Assembly: GCF_902705885.1 (NCBI RefSeq)
Contig: NZ_CACSIP010000076.1
Location: 102,305-166,304 of the forward strand
DNA: 64,000 bases
Direction: 5' to 3'
Origin: Mycolicibacterium austroafricanum
GTDB lineage: Bacteria; Actinomycetota; Actinomycetes; Mycobacteriales; Mycobacteriaceae
The position numbers and the translations under genes are program-made. How positions within the stretch are numbered: the first letter of the stretch is position 1; every line of letters starts with the position of its first letter. Below the pieces are notes generated by a model. That model did not search any database, was not told where the DNA came from, and saw only the letters and a program-made list of their open reading frames with translations. Positions 26,324 through 34,336 of the stretch are shown piece after piece.

Positions 26324-27430
26324 CTATCCCGCAACCGCCGCGCGGAACCCGTCGAGCACCTCGGCCCCTTCGGGCCCGTCCCACAGCACCTGGGTCAGCA
26401 GCAGGTCGGCGGTGCCGGTGCGCGGGTCGGTGCGCCACCCGGTGCCCAGGCCGCCGTCCCAGCCGTAGCGTCCGTCGGCTTCCACGCACAGCCCGTAACC
26501 CCAGCCCGCGCCGCCGAGGAACACGTCGGCATCGGCGCGTTGCTGCGGTGTCAGGTGATCGGTGGTCATCGCCGTCAACGACTCGGTCGAGATCAGCCGC
26601 CCGTCCCGCAGCGCATCGGTGAACGCGATCAGATCGTCGATCGTCGACACCAAACCAGCGGAGCTCAGCGGGAATTCGGGGACACCGGCCCACATGCCGT
26701 CGACTGGATCGAACACCGCGAAGCCGTCGTGGTGGCGTGCCAGCTGCGGAACGAAGCGGTGCAGCTTGTCGGGGCCCACGTGAAAGCCGGTGTCCACCAT
26801 GCCCGCCGGGTGGAAGACCCGCTCGGTGAGCACCTCGGGCAGCGGGCGGCCGGCCACCCGCGACAGCAGCACCCCGAGCAGATCCGCCGGCGTCTGGTAC
26901 AGCCAGCGGCTTCCCGGCGCGGCGATCAGGGGAAGTGCCGCCAGCCGCCGCACCCATTCGTCGGGCGGCGGCGGCGCATACCTGCCGGGCGGACCGTCGC
27001 TGCCCAATTGTGCTTCGGCGTAGGCCAACTGGATCGGGGCGTCCATCGGAAACCGCGGCAGCATGCCGTCACCGCACCGGAACGTCAGGACATCCTCCAC
27101 GGTGACCTCGCGGGACGTGGGCACGGTGTCGTCCAGCGCCGCGTCCTCGGCCCGCAACACCGGCCGGCCGACGAGTTCGGGCAACGAGCGTGCGATCGGA
27201 TCAGCCGGCGCGATCTCGCCGGAGTCCACCATGGCCAGTGCAGCCGCAGCGACGATCGGCTTGGAGATTGACGCGATCCGCATGATGGTGTCGCGCCGCA
27301 GTGGCGACCCGAAGCCGTCGTCACCGCCGACGTAGATCGCCGGCCCACGCCCGGGGGCCGTCACCGCGGCGATGGCGCCGGGCACCTTGCCCGCGGCGAT
27401 CGCGTCGTCCAGCACCTGTTCGAAGCTCAT
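26324..27430 (-). CDS. Serine hydrolase, class C beta-lactamase fold
   Basis: 368 residues. Catalytic S-x-x-K is SISK in RIASISKPIVAAA (about 54-57). The Tyr motif is YQTPADLLG, a variant of the usual Y-x-N. The third motif is WDGGLGTGW in place of the classical KTG. There is no signal peptide, so it is a cytoplasmic esterase/peptidase-type member rather than a secreted resistance enzyme. Start ATG at 27430. It is convergent with the lipoprotein gene. Confidence 0.85.
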   Translation of the reverse strand: MSFEQVLDDAIAAGKVPGAIAAVTAPGRGPAIYVGGDDGFGSPLRRDTIMRIASISKPIVAAAALAMVDSGEIAPADPIARSLPELVGRPVLRAEDAALDDTVPTSREVTVEDVLTFRCGDGMLPRFPMDAPIQLAYAEAQLGSDGPPGRYAPPPPDEWVRRLAALPLIAAPGSRWLYQTPADLLGVLLSRVAGRPLPEVLTERVFHPAGMVDTGFHVGPDKLHRFVPQLARHHDGFAVFDPVDGMWAGVPEFPLSSAGLVSTIDDLIAFTDALRDGRLISTESLTAMTTDHLTPQQRADADVFLGGAGWGYGLCVEADGRYGWDGGLGTGWRTDPRTGTADLLLTQVLWDGPEGAEVLDGFRAAVAG

Positions 27431-27493
27431 ACCGGTACCGACCGTCCGGCCCGCCCGGAATCATCGCGCGGTTCATCGCGTGGGTCTGGGCCG

Positions 27494-28621
27494 TCAGCTC
27501 AGCGGGAACCGCAGCCCCGCCACCGCCGTGCCGGTCCAGATGTCGGCGGTGACCTCCTCGGGACGCACCGCGATCACCTCGCCGCCCCTGTCGAGCACGG
27601 TGACCGCGATCCGCGACAGCAGGTCGTAGCCGTCGTCGTCATAGGTGATCGTGCCGTTGGCGTCGTCGAGCCGACCGAGGATGTCGACGGTGAAGTCGTA
27701 CACCAGCGTCGAGACCGCCCCGGCGACCGCGGCCCGGCCGATGTCGACGAGGTCGGTGGCCACCAGCCCGCGGGCCACTCCGTCACCGATGTCGTCGACG
27801 AGTCTGTTGGTGCGCTGCGCGTTCAGCGTCGACAGGGATTCGCGGATGGCGTCGTCGATCTGGTCGGGACGCAGCGAGTCGGGGGCGCCCGGAACCGGCA
27901 CGATCTGGCGCTTGTGATCGAGGCCGCGGTACAGGTCGAGCAGGGGATCGGTGGCGAACAGGAACAGCGGTGTCTTCGCCGACGGATCACTGTGCCCCAG
28001 CTCGGATTCGACTGCCTCGGCGACACGTTTGGCGTAGGTCTCCAGCAGCACCTTCTTGCCTTCGTCGCCGACGAGCTTGCCCACGTGGTCGCGATCGCGG
28101 ATCGTCGTGCGGTTGGTCGCGTCGGCGGCGTCGGTGGCGTACTCGCCGATCAGCGGAAGTTCCTCGGCGCGGGTGCTGGCGGTGGCCCGCCACAGATTCC
28201 ACCCATTGGCCGACAACGTCAACGCGAACGCCTGCTGCGGGCTGGTGACCGCCCGCGCCAGCTGGCCGATGTCGAAGTACGCACCCACCTGTGACTGGTT
28301 CTGCAGCGCGTTGGGCAGGACGTACACCTCGTGGAAGTCGTCGGCGATGAAGATCGCCAGCGACCGGGACAGCCGCAGCCACAGGTCGGACTCGGCGATT
28401 TCGGTCCACCGGTCACGCAGTTGCTGCTCGACGGCATGGCGGCCGCCCCGCTCGCGGATGCTGCGCAGCGCACGGTCGACGGCGCTCTTGGCCGTCAGCA
28501 GGTTCTTCTCCCGCTGGTCGGGGACCGGCGAGGTCTCCACGTAGACCGTGATGGCGTGTTCGTGCGGCTCGCCGAGCCGCATCAGGGTGGCTGTGTCGGG
28601 CAGCTGGTATCGGGGCACCAC
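27494..28621 (-). CDS. baeRF-type (bacterial release-factor-1-like) protein
   Basis: 375 residues, GTG start at 28621 preceded by AAAGGAG at good spacing. The layout matches the bacterial members of the archaeo-eukaryotic release-factor-related (baeRF) superfamily: ITVYVETSPVPDQREKNLLTAKSAVDRALRS at the start, a central IADDFHEVYVLPN domain and a C-terminal L7Ae-like part containing TITYDDDGYDLLSRIAVTVLDRGGEVIAVRPEEV. A role in ribosome rescue or stress has been suggested for the family but is not proved. The equivalent of the GGQ loop is not obvious. Confidence 0.7.
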   Translation of the reverse strand: MVPRYQLPDTATLMRLGEPHEHAITVYVETSPVPDQREKNLLTAKSAVDRALRSIRERGGRHAVEQQLRDRWTEIAESDLWLRLSRSLAIFIADDFHEVYVLPNALQNQSQVGAYFDIGQLARAVTSPQQAFALTLSANGWNLWRATASTRAEELPLIGEYATDAADATNRTTIRDRDHVGKLVGDEGKKVLLETYAKRVAEAVESELGHSDPSAKTPLFLFATDPLLDLYRGLDHKRQIVPVPGAPDSLRPDQIDDAIRESLSTLNAQRTNRLVDDIGDGVARGLVATDLVDIGRAAVAGAVSTLVYDFTVDILGRLDDANGTITYDDDGYDLLSRIAVTVLDRGGEVIAVRPEEVTADIWTGTAVAGLRFPLS

Positions 28622-28706
28622 TCACTCCTTTGTGTCGGGTGTGTTCTTTCCACCATAGGCACGTGTTGGGAGTGCGCACCGCCGCCGAACTGCTCAGGGG
28701 TTGCGG

Positions 28707-28772
28707 CCGCGAAATATCATTCCGGGTCGTGATCCGACCGGAAATCACAGCCGTGGGACAACTTTCGCGGCG
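28707..28772 (+). repeat. Family 3 unit, left copy flanking threonine aldolase
   Basis: Starts CCGCGAAATATCATTCCGGG and continues identically for 28 bases with the reverse complement of 29860-29887. Its inner part (AATCACAGCCGTGG) matches the interior of the 155-base element at 60406. The inner boundary is not sharp. Confidence 0.8.
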
Positions 28773-28784
28773 CGGCGAAGCTGC

Positions 28785-29819
28785 CTAGAGCAGCACGCGC
28801 AACGTTGCCAGGGCGTCGTCCACGTCGGATTCGGTGGTCGACCAGGCGCACACAAACCGCACCACCGGCACCGCCGGGTCGGGCTGGTGCACGGCGTAGG
28901 ACGGCGCGAGTCGCCGGTGCACGTCGGCGGGCAGGTGCACGAACACCTCGTTGGCCTCCACCGGCGAGGCCAGTCGTAGGCCCATCGCGGTCATCCCGGT
29001 GCTGAGCCGGCGGGCCATGGTGTTCGCATGTCGGGCGGTGTCGAGCCACAGACCGTCCTCGAGCATCGCCAGGAACTGGGCGGCGACGAACCGGTGCTTG
29101 CTGGCCAGGTGACCGATCTGCTTCTGCACGAAGTGGATGCCGCTGAAATGCTCGGGACGACGGACCAGCAGGGCGTCGCCGAACAGCATGCCGTTCTTGG
29201 TTCCGCCCACGGTGACGATGTCCGCGTCGGCGATCGCCTCGGCCGGCGAGACATCGAGCGCGGCAACGGCGTTGGCGATCCGCGAGCCGTCGACGTGCAC
29301 CAGCAGGCCGCCGGCGTGGGCGTGGTCGACGAACTCGCCGATGGCGGGTGCGCTCCACACCCGACCGTTCTCGGTGGACTGGGTGATGGTGACGATGCGG
29401 GGCTGGGAGTGATGCACCGCGCCGAGGCGGGCAAGCCGGTGGTCCAGCTGGGCGGGTGCGATCAGCCCGTCGTCGCTGGGCAATCGGGTGAGCTGGGCGC
29501 CCGAGAGCCGGACCGGCCCGCCTGCTTCGTCGAGCAGCACGTGGGCGACGTCGCTGCAGAGGATCTCGTGCCACGGCTGGACCGCCGAGGCCAGCGCGAT
29601 GATGTTGGCCGCCGTGCCGGTGAACGCGAACAGCACCTCGGCGTCGGCGGCATCGAAGGCCTGTCTGAGGGCGTCGGCCGCACGCCGGGTGACGGCATCG
29701 GTGCCGTAGGCCGCCGCGGTGCCCTCGTTGACGTCGTGCAGCGCCTGCAGCGCCCGGGGGTGCGCCGGGGCGGCGTTGTCTGAGGCGAACGCGGTGGAGG
29801 CAGCCGACACGGTGCCCAT
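28785..29819 (-). CDS. Low-specificity threonine aldolase / beta-eliminating lyase
   Basis: 344 residues; PLP fold type I. Features: an N-terminal ASDNAAPAHPRALQAL, a TGTAANIIAL cofactor-phosphate segment, HVDGSRIANA as the PLP-contacting Asp, and Lys of the TVGGTKNGMLFGD motif forming the Schiff base. It cleaves threonine/allo-threonine to glycine and acetaldehyde in typical members. The gene is enclosed by two inverted copies of the family 3 repeat, and its first codons align with the central part of the gene-less repeat pair at 60406-60560. Confidence 0.88.
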   Translation of the reverse strand: MGTVSAASTAFASDNAAPAHPRALQALHDVNEGTAAAYGTDAVTRRAADALRQAFDAADAEVLFAFTGTAANIIALASAVQPWHEILCSDVAHVLLDEAGGPVRLSGAQLTRLPSDDGLIAPAQLDHRLARLGAVHHSQPRIVTITQSTENGRVWSAPAIGEFVDHAHAGGLLVHVDGSRIANAVAALDVSPAEAIADADIVTVGGTKNGMLFGDALLVRRPEHFSGIHFVQKQIGHLASKHRFVAAQFLAMLEDGLWLDTARHANTMARRLSTGMTAMGLRLASPVEANEVFVHLPADVHRRLAPSYAVHQPDPAVPVVRFVCAWSTTESDVDDALATLRVLL

Positions 29820-29887
29820 TCTGCGCCGAGAGTGAAGCCAGGGCTGTGATCGGGCCCGGGATCACGACCCGGAATGATATTTCGCGG
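29820..29887 (-). repeat. Family 3 unit, right copy flanking threonine aldolase
   Basis: Read on the minus strand it begins CCGCGAAATATCATTCCGGG at 29887. Positions 29860-29887 are a perfect inverted copy of 28707-28734. Inside is a 20-base palindrome, GTGATCGGGCCCGGGATCAC (29845-29864). The unit's outer end encodes the last eight residues and stop of the PIF1-like gene. Confidence 0.85.
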
Positions 29888-32309
29888 CGGGGTGGGCGGC
29901 GACCCAGGCGAAGAACTCGTCGGCGCACACCACCGGCTTGCCGAACTCCGCGGCCTTGCGCGCTTTACCCGACTGGGTGCCCGCCTCGGCGGTCACCAGC
30001 ACATCGCAGCGGGTCTTGCTGACGGTTTTCACCGGGGTCAGCCCGGCCGAGACCGCGAGCTGTTCGACCTCGTCGCGTTCCAGCACCCGGCCCGCCGCAT
30101 CCTGCGCGGTCCCGGTGAAGCAGATGCGGGTGCCCGGTGCCAGGAGCGCGTTGATGTCCGGACGTTCCAGAATCATTGTCTCGGACAGGATTTCGGTGTC
30201 CAGCAGCGCCTCGACCGCGCGTACTCGCTCGATCACCTCGTCGGTGAGCGTGACCCGCGCCGCCGCTGCCCGCAGCTGGTCGGCAACCGACCGGCGCACC
30301 GCCGGATCCTCATCACACGGCGCGTCGGCCGTCCCCCCGAGCAGCACCGTTCCCACGGACTGGCTCACCCGCAGCAGCGCCGACAGCGCAGGCAGGTGCG
30401 CGGCCGTCGGCGTCGCGGTGTGGTGGTCCCGGCTGATCAGCAGCCCGGACACCTCGGCGGATTCCGGTTCTTCGAACGCCGACGAACCGGTGTCACCCAT
30501 CCCCGACTCGGTGAAGGCCGCCATGGTCGCTGTCGCGACGTCCAGCGCGGACCGCCCGGTGGCGCCGGTGCGGCGCGGCAGGTCCACACCCATCGGCATC
30601 GGCACCACCTGGCCCAGCCGTTTGAGCTCGAAGTCGATCAGGCCCATCGTCTCGTCGACGCCCACCCCGACGGGGGTGCATCCGGTCAGCATCGGCGCGA
30701 TCACCGCCCACGCCTCCCGCAGCGTCGGAGCCAGCAGCACGTCGGACACGCTGATTCCGTAGGCGATTCGGGCATCGGCGAGATCACGCTGCGGGTTCAC
30801 CAGCGTCGTCACCGCGGTGCCGTCGTCGAACGCCACCGCCAACTCCACCGGTCGCGGCCGGGACATCCGGCCCTCCTCGCCGACGGTGAGCACGGCGATC
30901 GCGCAGTAGCGGCGGGCCTGGTCACCGGGCACCGACGCGCGCAGGAACCGGGCGATCCGGCGGTCGGTCTTCATGTCCTTGGGCAGCACCGGCCGTTTGA
31001 GGACCAAACCCTGCAGCGACGTGCAGCGGCTCAGTGCGACGTAGAGCTGCCCGAAGGAGAACATGCCACCGCTGAGATCCACCACCAGCCGGTGCAGTGT
31101 CTGCCCCTGGCTCTTGTGGATGGTGATCGCCCACGCGAGCTTGAACGGCATCTGCGTGAAGGCGCCGACGACCTCGCGCCGCAACGAGCCGCCGTCGACG
31201 ACCGGGCGGGTCGCCTCCCAGGTGAACGGCGTGACGTCGGCGGTGGTGCCGTCCGGGAACTCCACCACGACGACGGCCCCGTGGCGGTCGTGGTCGACGC
31301 CGACGACGCGGGCAATCGTGCCGTTCACCCAACGGTCGGACTGGTCGTTGTTCAGCATCATCACCTGCGCACCGACCTTGAACCGCACCGTCTCCTCGAC
31401 GGGCGGGTCGAACAGCGACAGATCTCCCGAGGTTCGGGCGTGGTGCACCATCTCGTCACCGGGCAACCGGTCCAGCTGGGTGCGGTTGCGCGCCGTCACC
31501 AGCCGGTTGGTGCCGGCAAGCGTCATCCAGAACTCGTCGTCGGGCGGGACGAAGTCGGGGTCGGTGCGCGCGTTGAGCTGCTCGCGGGCATGCCCGAGCA
31601 ACACGCCTTCGCGAATATCGTTGAGAATGGCCGCCATCCGGTCGTCGCCGAGTTGCCGGAACACCTTTGTCAGGGCGACGGTGGGAAAGTCGTCACGGTC
31701 GAACGATCGTGCGGAGAAGAAGTACGGCGTCTCATACGCGGTCGAGAAGAACTCCCGCTCGTGCTCGCTGACCACCGGTGGCAGCTGGTACAGATCACCG
31801 ACCAGCACCACCTGCACGCCGCCGAACGGCCTGCCCGGATGCGGACCGAACTGGGTCAGCGCCGCCGCCAGCATGTCGAACAGATCGGCGCGCACCATCG
31901 ACGCTTCGTCGATGATCAGCGTGTCCAGTGAGGCCAGGGTTCTGGCGAAGCGACCCGGCCGGTAGTCGCCGGAGCGCACCTCGTGCAGACCCGTGGTGGT
32001 GCGGAAACCGAACAGCCGGTGGATCGTGTAGCCGTCGACGTTGAGCGCGGCGATCCCGGTCGGTGCGGCGACCACGACGTTGCGGTCGGTGTCGGCCATG
32101 AAACGGCGGATCAGCGTCGACTTGCCGGTGCCGGCCTTACCGGTGAGGAACATGTTCTGCCCCTGCGCCAGCAGCGTCAGGGCCCGCTGGAACTCGTCGG
32201 TCAGGACGATGCCGTCGGGCGTTCGGTCAGGTGAGGTCGGTGTGATCGGGGTCTCGCTCTGTGCGTCGATGTCTGCCGACCGGCACTCTACCGGGAGCGA
32301 TCTGCGCAT
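29862..32309 (-). CDS. PIF1-like helicase with DnaQ-like and BRCT regions
   Basis: 815 residues from an ATG at 32309; a GTG at 32327 would add six. Domains: PIF1/RecD2-like SF1B helicase about 25-450 (Walker A LTGKAGTGKST, Walker B LIIDEASM, GDLYQLPPV, and the C-terminal AWAITIHKSQGQT and YVALSRCTSLQGL); a region about 470-570 resembling a DnaQ exonuclease fold (PVELAVAFDDGTAVTTLVNP ... APTLREAWAVIAPML) but without the acidic DE pair; and a C-terminal BRCT domain (about 725-810, GTRICFTGTAQDAAG...). A DNA repair or replication-fork helicase is likely. The final residues AAKYHSGS are encoded by the family 3 repeat. Confidence 0.8.
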   Translation of the reverse strand: MRRSLPVECRSADIDAQSETPITPTSPDRTPDGIVLTDEFQRALTLLAQGQNMFLTGKAGTGKSTLIRRFMADTDRNVVVAAPTGIAALNVDGYTIHRLFGFRTTTGLHEVRSGDYRPGRFARTLASLDTLIIDEASMVRADLFDMLAAALTQFGPHPGRPFGGVQVVLVGDLYQLPPVVSEHEREFFSTAYETPYFFSARSFDRDDFPTVALTKVFRQLGDDRMAAILNDIREGVLLGHAREQLNARTDPDFVPPDDEFWMTLAGTNRLVTARNRTQLDRLPGDEMVHHARTSGDLSLFDPPVEETVRFKVGAQVMMLNNDQSDRWVNGTIARVVGVDHDRHGAVVVVEFPDGTTADVTPFTWEATRPVVDGGSLRREVVGAFTQMPFKLAWAITIHKSQGQTLHRLVVDLSGGMFSFGQLYVALSRCTSLQGLVLKRPVLPKDMKTDRRIARFLRASVPGDQARRYCAIAVLTVGEEGRMSRPRPVELAVAFDDGTAVTTLVNPQRDLADARIAYGISVSDVLLAPTLREAWAVIAPMLTGCTPVGVGVDETMGLIDFELKRLGQVVPMPMGVDLPRRTGATGRSALDVATATMAAFTESGMGDTGSSAFEEPESAEVSGLLISRDHHTATPTAAHLPALSALLRVSQSVGTVLLGGTADAPCDEDPAVRRSVADQLRAAAARVTLTDEVIERVRAVEALLDTEILSETMILERPDINALLAPGTRICFTGTAQDAAGRVLERDEVEQLAVSAGLTPVKTVSKTRCDVLVTAEAGTQSGKARKAAEFGKPVVCADEFFAWVAAHPAAKYHSGS

Positions 32310-32312
32310 CCC

Positions 32313-32326
32313 TGCATCATGATGCA
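32313..32326. promoter_or_regulatory. Palindrome upstream of vapBC
   Basis: TGCATCATGATGCA is a perfect 14-base palindrome located 18 bases before the vapB ATG, between it and the divergent helicase gene. Probable VapBC operator; it would also cover the helicase start region. Confidence 0.6.
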
Positions 32327-32344
32327 CAGATGCTATTGTGTGGT

Positions 32345-32575
32345 ATGCGCACCACGATCGACCTTCCCGAGGATCTGCACAGGCTGGCGCAGGCCATCGC
32401 TCGCGACACCCACCGAAGCCTCAGCGAGACTGTCGCAGACCTCATTCGGCGTGGTCTTGTCGCCGGGAATTCGACGGCGGCGGTGTCCAAGGACCCGAGA
32501 ACGGGTTTGCCGCTCGTCAGCGTCGGAACCATCGTGACCTCTGAAGATGTGCGGTCCCTGGAGGATGAGGAGTGA
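32345..32575 (+). CDS. vapB: VapB-type antitoxin (ribbon-helix-helix)
   Basis: 76 residues starting MRTTIDLPEDLHRLAQAIA, the classic RHH beta strand plus first helix, then THRSLSETVADLIRRGL, and a tail (PRTGLPLVSVGTIVTSEDV) that would wrap the toxin. An in-frame extension to 32261 is rejected because it crosses the palindromic operator. Its stop overlaps the vapC GTG by four bases (GTGA). Confidence 0.9.
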   Translation: MRTTIDLPEDLHRLAQAIARDTHRSLSETVADLIRRGLVAGNSTAAVSKDPRTGLPLVSVGTIVTSEDVRSLEDEE

Positions 32576-32970
32576 CCGCACTGCTGGACGCGAACGTGCT
32601 CATCGCACTCGTCGTCAGCGACCATGTGCACCACGACGCTGCTGCGGAATGGCTGTCGACCTCCGACACCGCGTTCGCCACGTGTCCCATCACCGAGGGC
32701 GGTCTCGTCCGATTCCTGTTGAGAGCAGGTCAGTCCGCAGCCGCCGCACATGAGGTCGTTGGCGCCGTCAGTACCCATGAACGTCATGAATTCTGGTCCG
32801 ACAGCATCTCTTTCGCCGATGTGGCACTGGGCGGCGTCATCGGGCACCGACAGGTGACAGACGCCTATCTGGCAGAGCTCGCCCGCCGCAACGCCGGTGA
32901 ACTGGCAACGCTGGACAAAGGCCTCGCGCACCTGCACAAGGATGTCGCGCGGCTCGTCCCGACCTCGTGA
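32572..32970 (+). CDS. vapC: VapC-type PIN-domain toxin
   Basis: 132 residues with the PIN ribonuclease fold: D6 in LLDANVLIAL, an acidic residue in CPITEGGLVRFLLR (E42 region), Asp of SFADVAL and Asp of ATLDKGLAHL. VapC toxins cut tRNA or rRNA when not held by VapB. The recognition target cannot be predicted. The operon ends here, 22 bases before the convergent TVP38-type gene. Confidence 0.9.
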   Translation: MTALLDANVLIALVVSDHVHHDAAAEWLSTSDTAFATCPITEGGLVRFLLRAGQSAAAAHEVVGAVSTHERHEFWSDSISFADVALGGVIGHRQVTDAYLAELARRNAGELATLDKGLAHLHKDVARLVPTS

Positions 32971-32992
32971 ACGCGACCGCTGGCGTGCCGGC

Positions 32993-33682
32993 TCACCCGG
33001 ACCGGCCGGCTCGCCACGAGCGCCAGCCCCGATGCGCCGCGAACGCCCCGAGGACCGCCGTCACACACCACACCGCGATCGCCGAGTACGCCAACGGCGC
33101 CGAGAACTCGCCGATCGACGCGCCGACCGCGGTGTAGACGAACGCCCGCGGCGCCGACCCGATGAACGCCCCGACCACCATCTGCCACAACGGAACTCCG
33201 AACGCGCCGAAGGCGTAGGAGGCCAGCGCGTCGGAGATGCCCGGCACGAACCGCTGGCCGACCACCGCCCACAGCCCGCCACGCTCGATCAGCCCGTCGA
33301 TGCGTGCGGAACGCTGCGGGCCCAGCAGCCCGCGGGCGCTGTCGCGGCCGGCCCGCCGCCCCGCCAGGCTCGCGATCGTCGCGGTGCCGACCGTGGCCCC
33401 GAGCGTCGCGAACGTGCCCACCAGCGGACCGAACAGGAACCCGCTCGCGGCCGCGAGCAGCGGCCCGGGCACCAGCACCGCACCCAGTAGCGCCGACACC
33501 ACCACGTACGTCAGCGGCGCCAACGGGCCCGTCGAGGCCACCACGCCGCGGACCCGTTCGACGTCGATCACCTGTTGCACGGTGACCAGATAGAACAGCA
33601 CCGCCAGCAACCCGACGAACAGCGCCAACCGTGCGACATGGCGTCGCCGGGACGTCTCGGGGGTACCTTCGCTGTCAACCAT
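32993..33682 (-). CDS. TVP38/TMEM64-family (DedA-like) membrane protein
   Basis: 229 residues from ATG 33682 (MVDSEGTPETSRRRHVARLAL). About six membrane segments, with the family's GPLLAAASGFLFGPLVGTFATLGATVGTATIASLAGRRAGRD core and RFVPGISDALASYAFGAFGVPLWQ reentrant motif. SNARE-associated/DedA-superfamily proteins act in lipid (undecaprenyl or phospholipid) translocation or membrane homeostasis; the cargo here is unknown. An upstream-extended frame is rejected because it leaves the conserved start. Confidence 0.85.
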   Translation of the reverse strand: MVDSEGTPETSRRRHVARLALFVGLLAVLFYLVTVQQVIDVERVRGVVASTGPLAPLTYVVVSALLGAVLVPGPLLAAASGFLFGPLVGTFATLGATVGTATIASLAGRRAGRDSARGLLGPQRSARIDGLIERGGLWAVVGQRFVPGISDALASYAFGAFGVPLWQMVVGAFIGSAPRAFVYTAVGASIGEFSAPLAYSAIAVWCVTAVLGAFAAHRGWRSWRAGRSG

Positions 33683-33721
33683 GCCGAACGCAATCCTGCC
33701 GCAGCCGGTTAAGTTGGCTGC

Positions 33722-34336
33722 GTGAGTGTGACCCCGGCGGACCTGACGGGCACCGAACGAGCGGTGCTGCTGGTGCTGATGGCCGAATCGCGCCCGGTGC
33801 CCAACCCCGAACTCGTCGCCCTCGGCCCGGCGCTGGACAAACCTGGCCGCGACAAGCTCAACCGCCTCGGGCTGATCGAATCCGAACGCGTGGGAAACCG
33901 GTTCGTCCACGAGCTCACCGACCGCGGCTGGCGGCTCTGCGGCGACATCATCTCCGCAACAGCCCCGCCACGCTCCACCGGACCGGCCAAGACGCTCTAC
34001 ACCGTCCTCGGCGGGCTGGGCCGCTATCTGCAGCGAGCCGACCTCAGCCTCGCCGAGGTGTTCGGGCCCGCGGCCGAGGGCTCGGTCGAGGAACGGGTGC
34101 GCGCCGCTTACGTCCGGCTGGCCACCCGTCCCGGCGGCTGGGTGGCGCTGAGCAGGCTGCGCGCCGAACTCGACGATCCTCGCGACGACGTCGACGCCGC
34201 GCTGCGCGCCCTGTACCGCGTCCCCGGCGTCAGCCTGATCCCCGAGGAGAACCAGAAGGTCCTCACCGCCGACGACCGCGCCGCGGCCGTGGTGATCGGT
34301 GGCGGGGCCAAGCACCTGATCGCGTTCGAGCCGTGA
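33722..34336 (+). CDS. Small partner protein of the double-ATPase gene
   Basis: 204 residues, GTG start at 33722. The first ~85 residues (TGTERAVLLVLMAESRPVPNPELVALGPALDKPGRDKLNRLGLIESERVGNRFVHELTDRGW) read as a winged helix-turn-helix. Residues about 115-195 (VEERVRAAYVRLATRPGGWVALSRLRAELDDPRDDVDAALRALYRVPGVSLIPEENQKVLTADDRAAAVVIGG) read as a second one. It overlaps the ATPase gene by one base. I do not recognise the family. It may be a DNA-binding or regulatory subunit for the ATPase (inference). Confidence 0.75.
   Translation: MSVTPADLTGTERAVLLVLMAESRPVPNPELVALGPALDKPGRDKLNRLGLIESERVGNRFVHELTDRGWRLCGDIISATAPPRSTGPAKTLYTVLGGLGRYLQRADLSLAEVFGPAAEGSVEERVRAAYVRLATRPGGWVALSRLRAELDDPRDDVDAALRALYRVPGVSLIPEENQKVLTADDRAAAVVIGGGAKHLIAFEP

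Noticed and set aside
28785..29819. Insertion sequence formed by the inverted repeats around the aldolase
   Set aside because: The gene between the repeats is a metabolic PLP enzyme, not a transposase, and no target duplication is obvious, so it is reported as an open observation instead.
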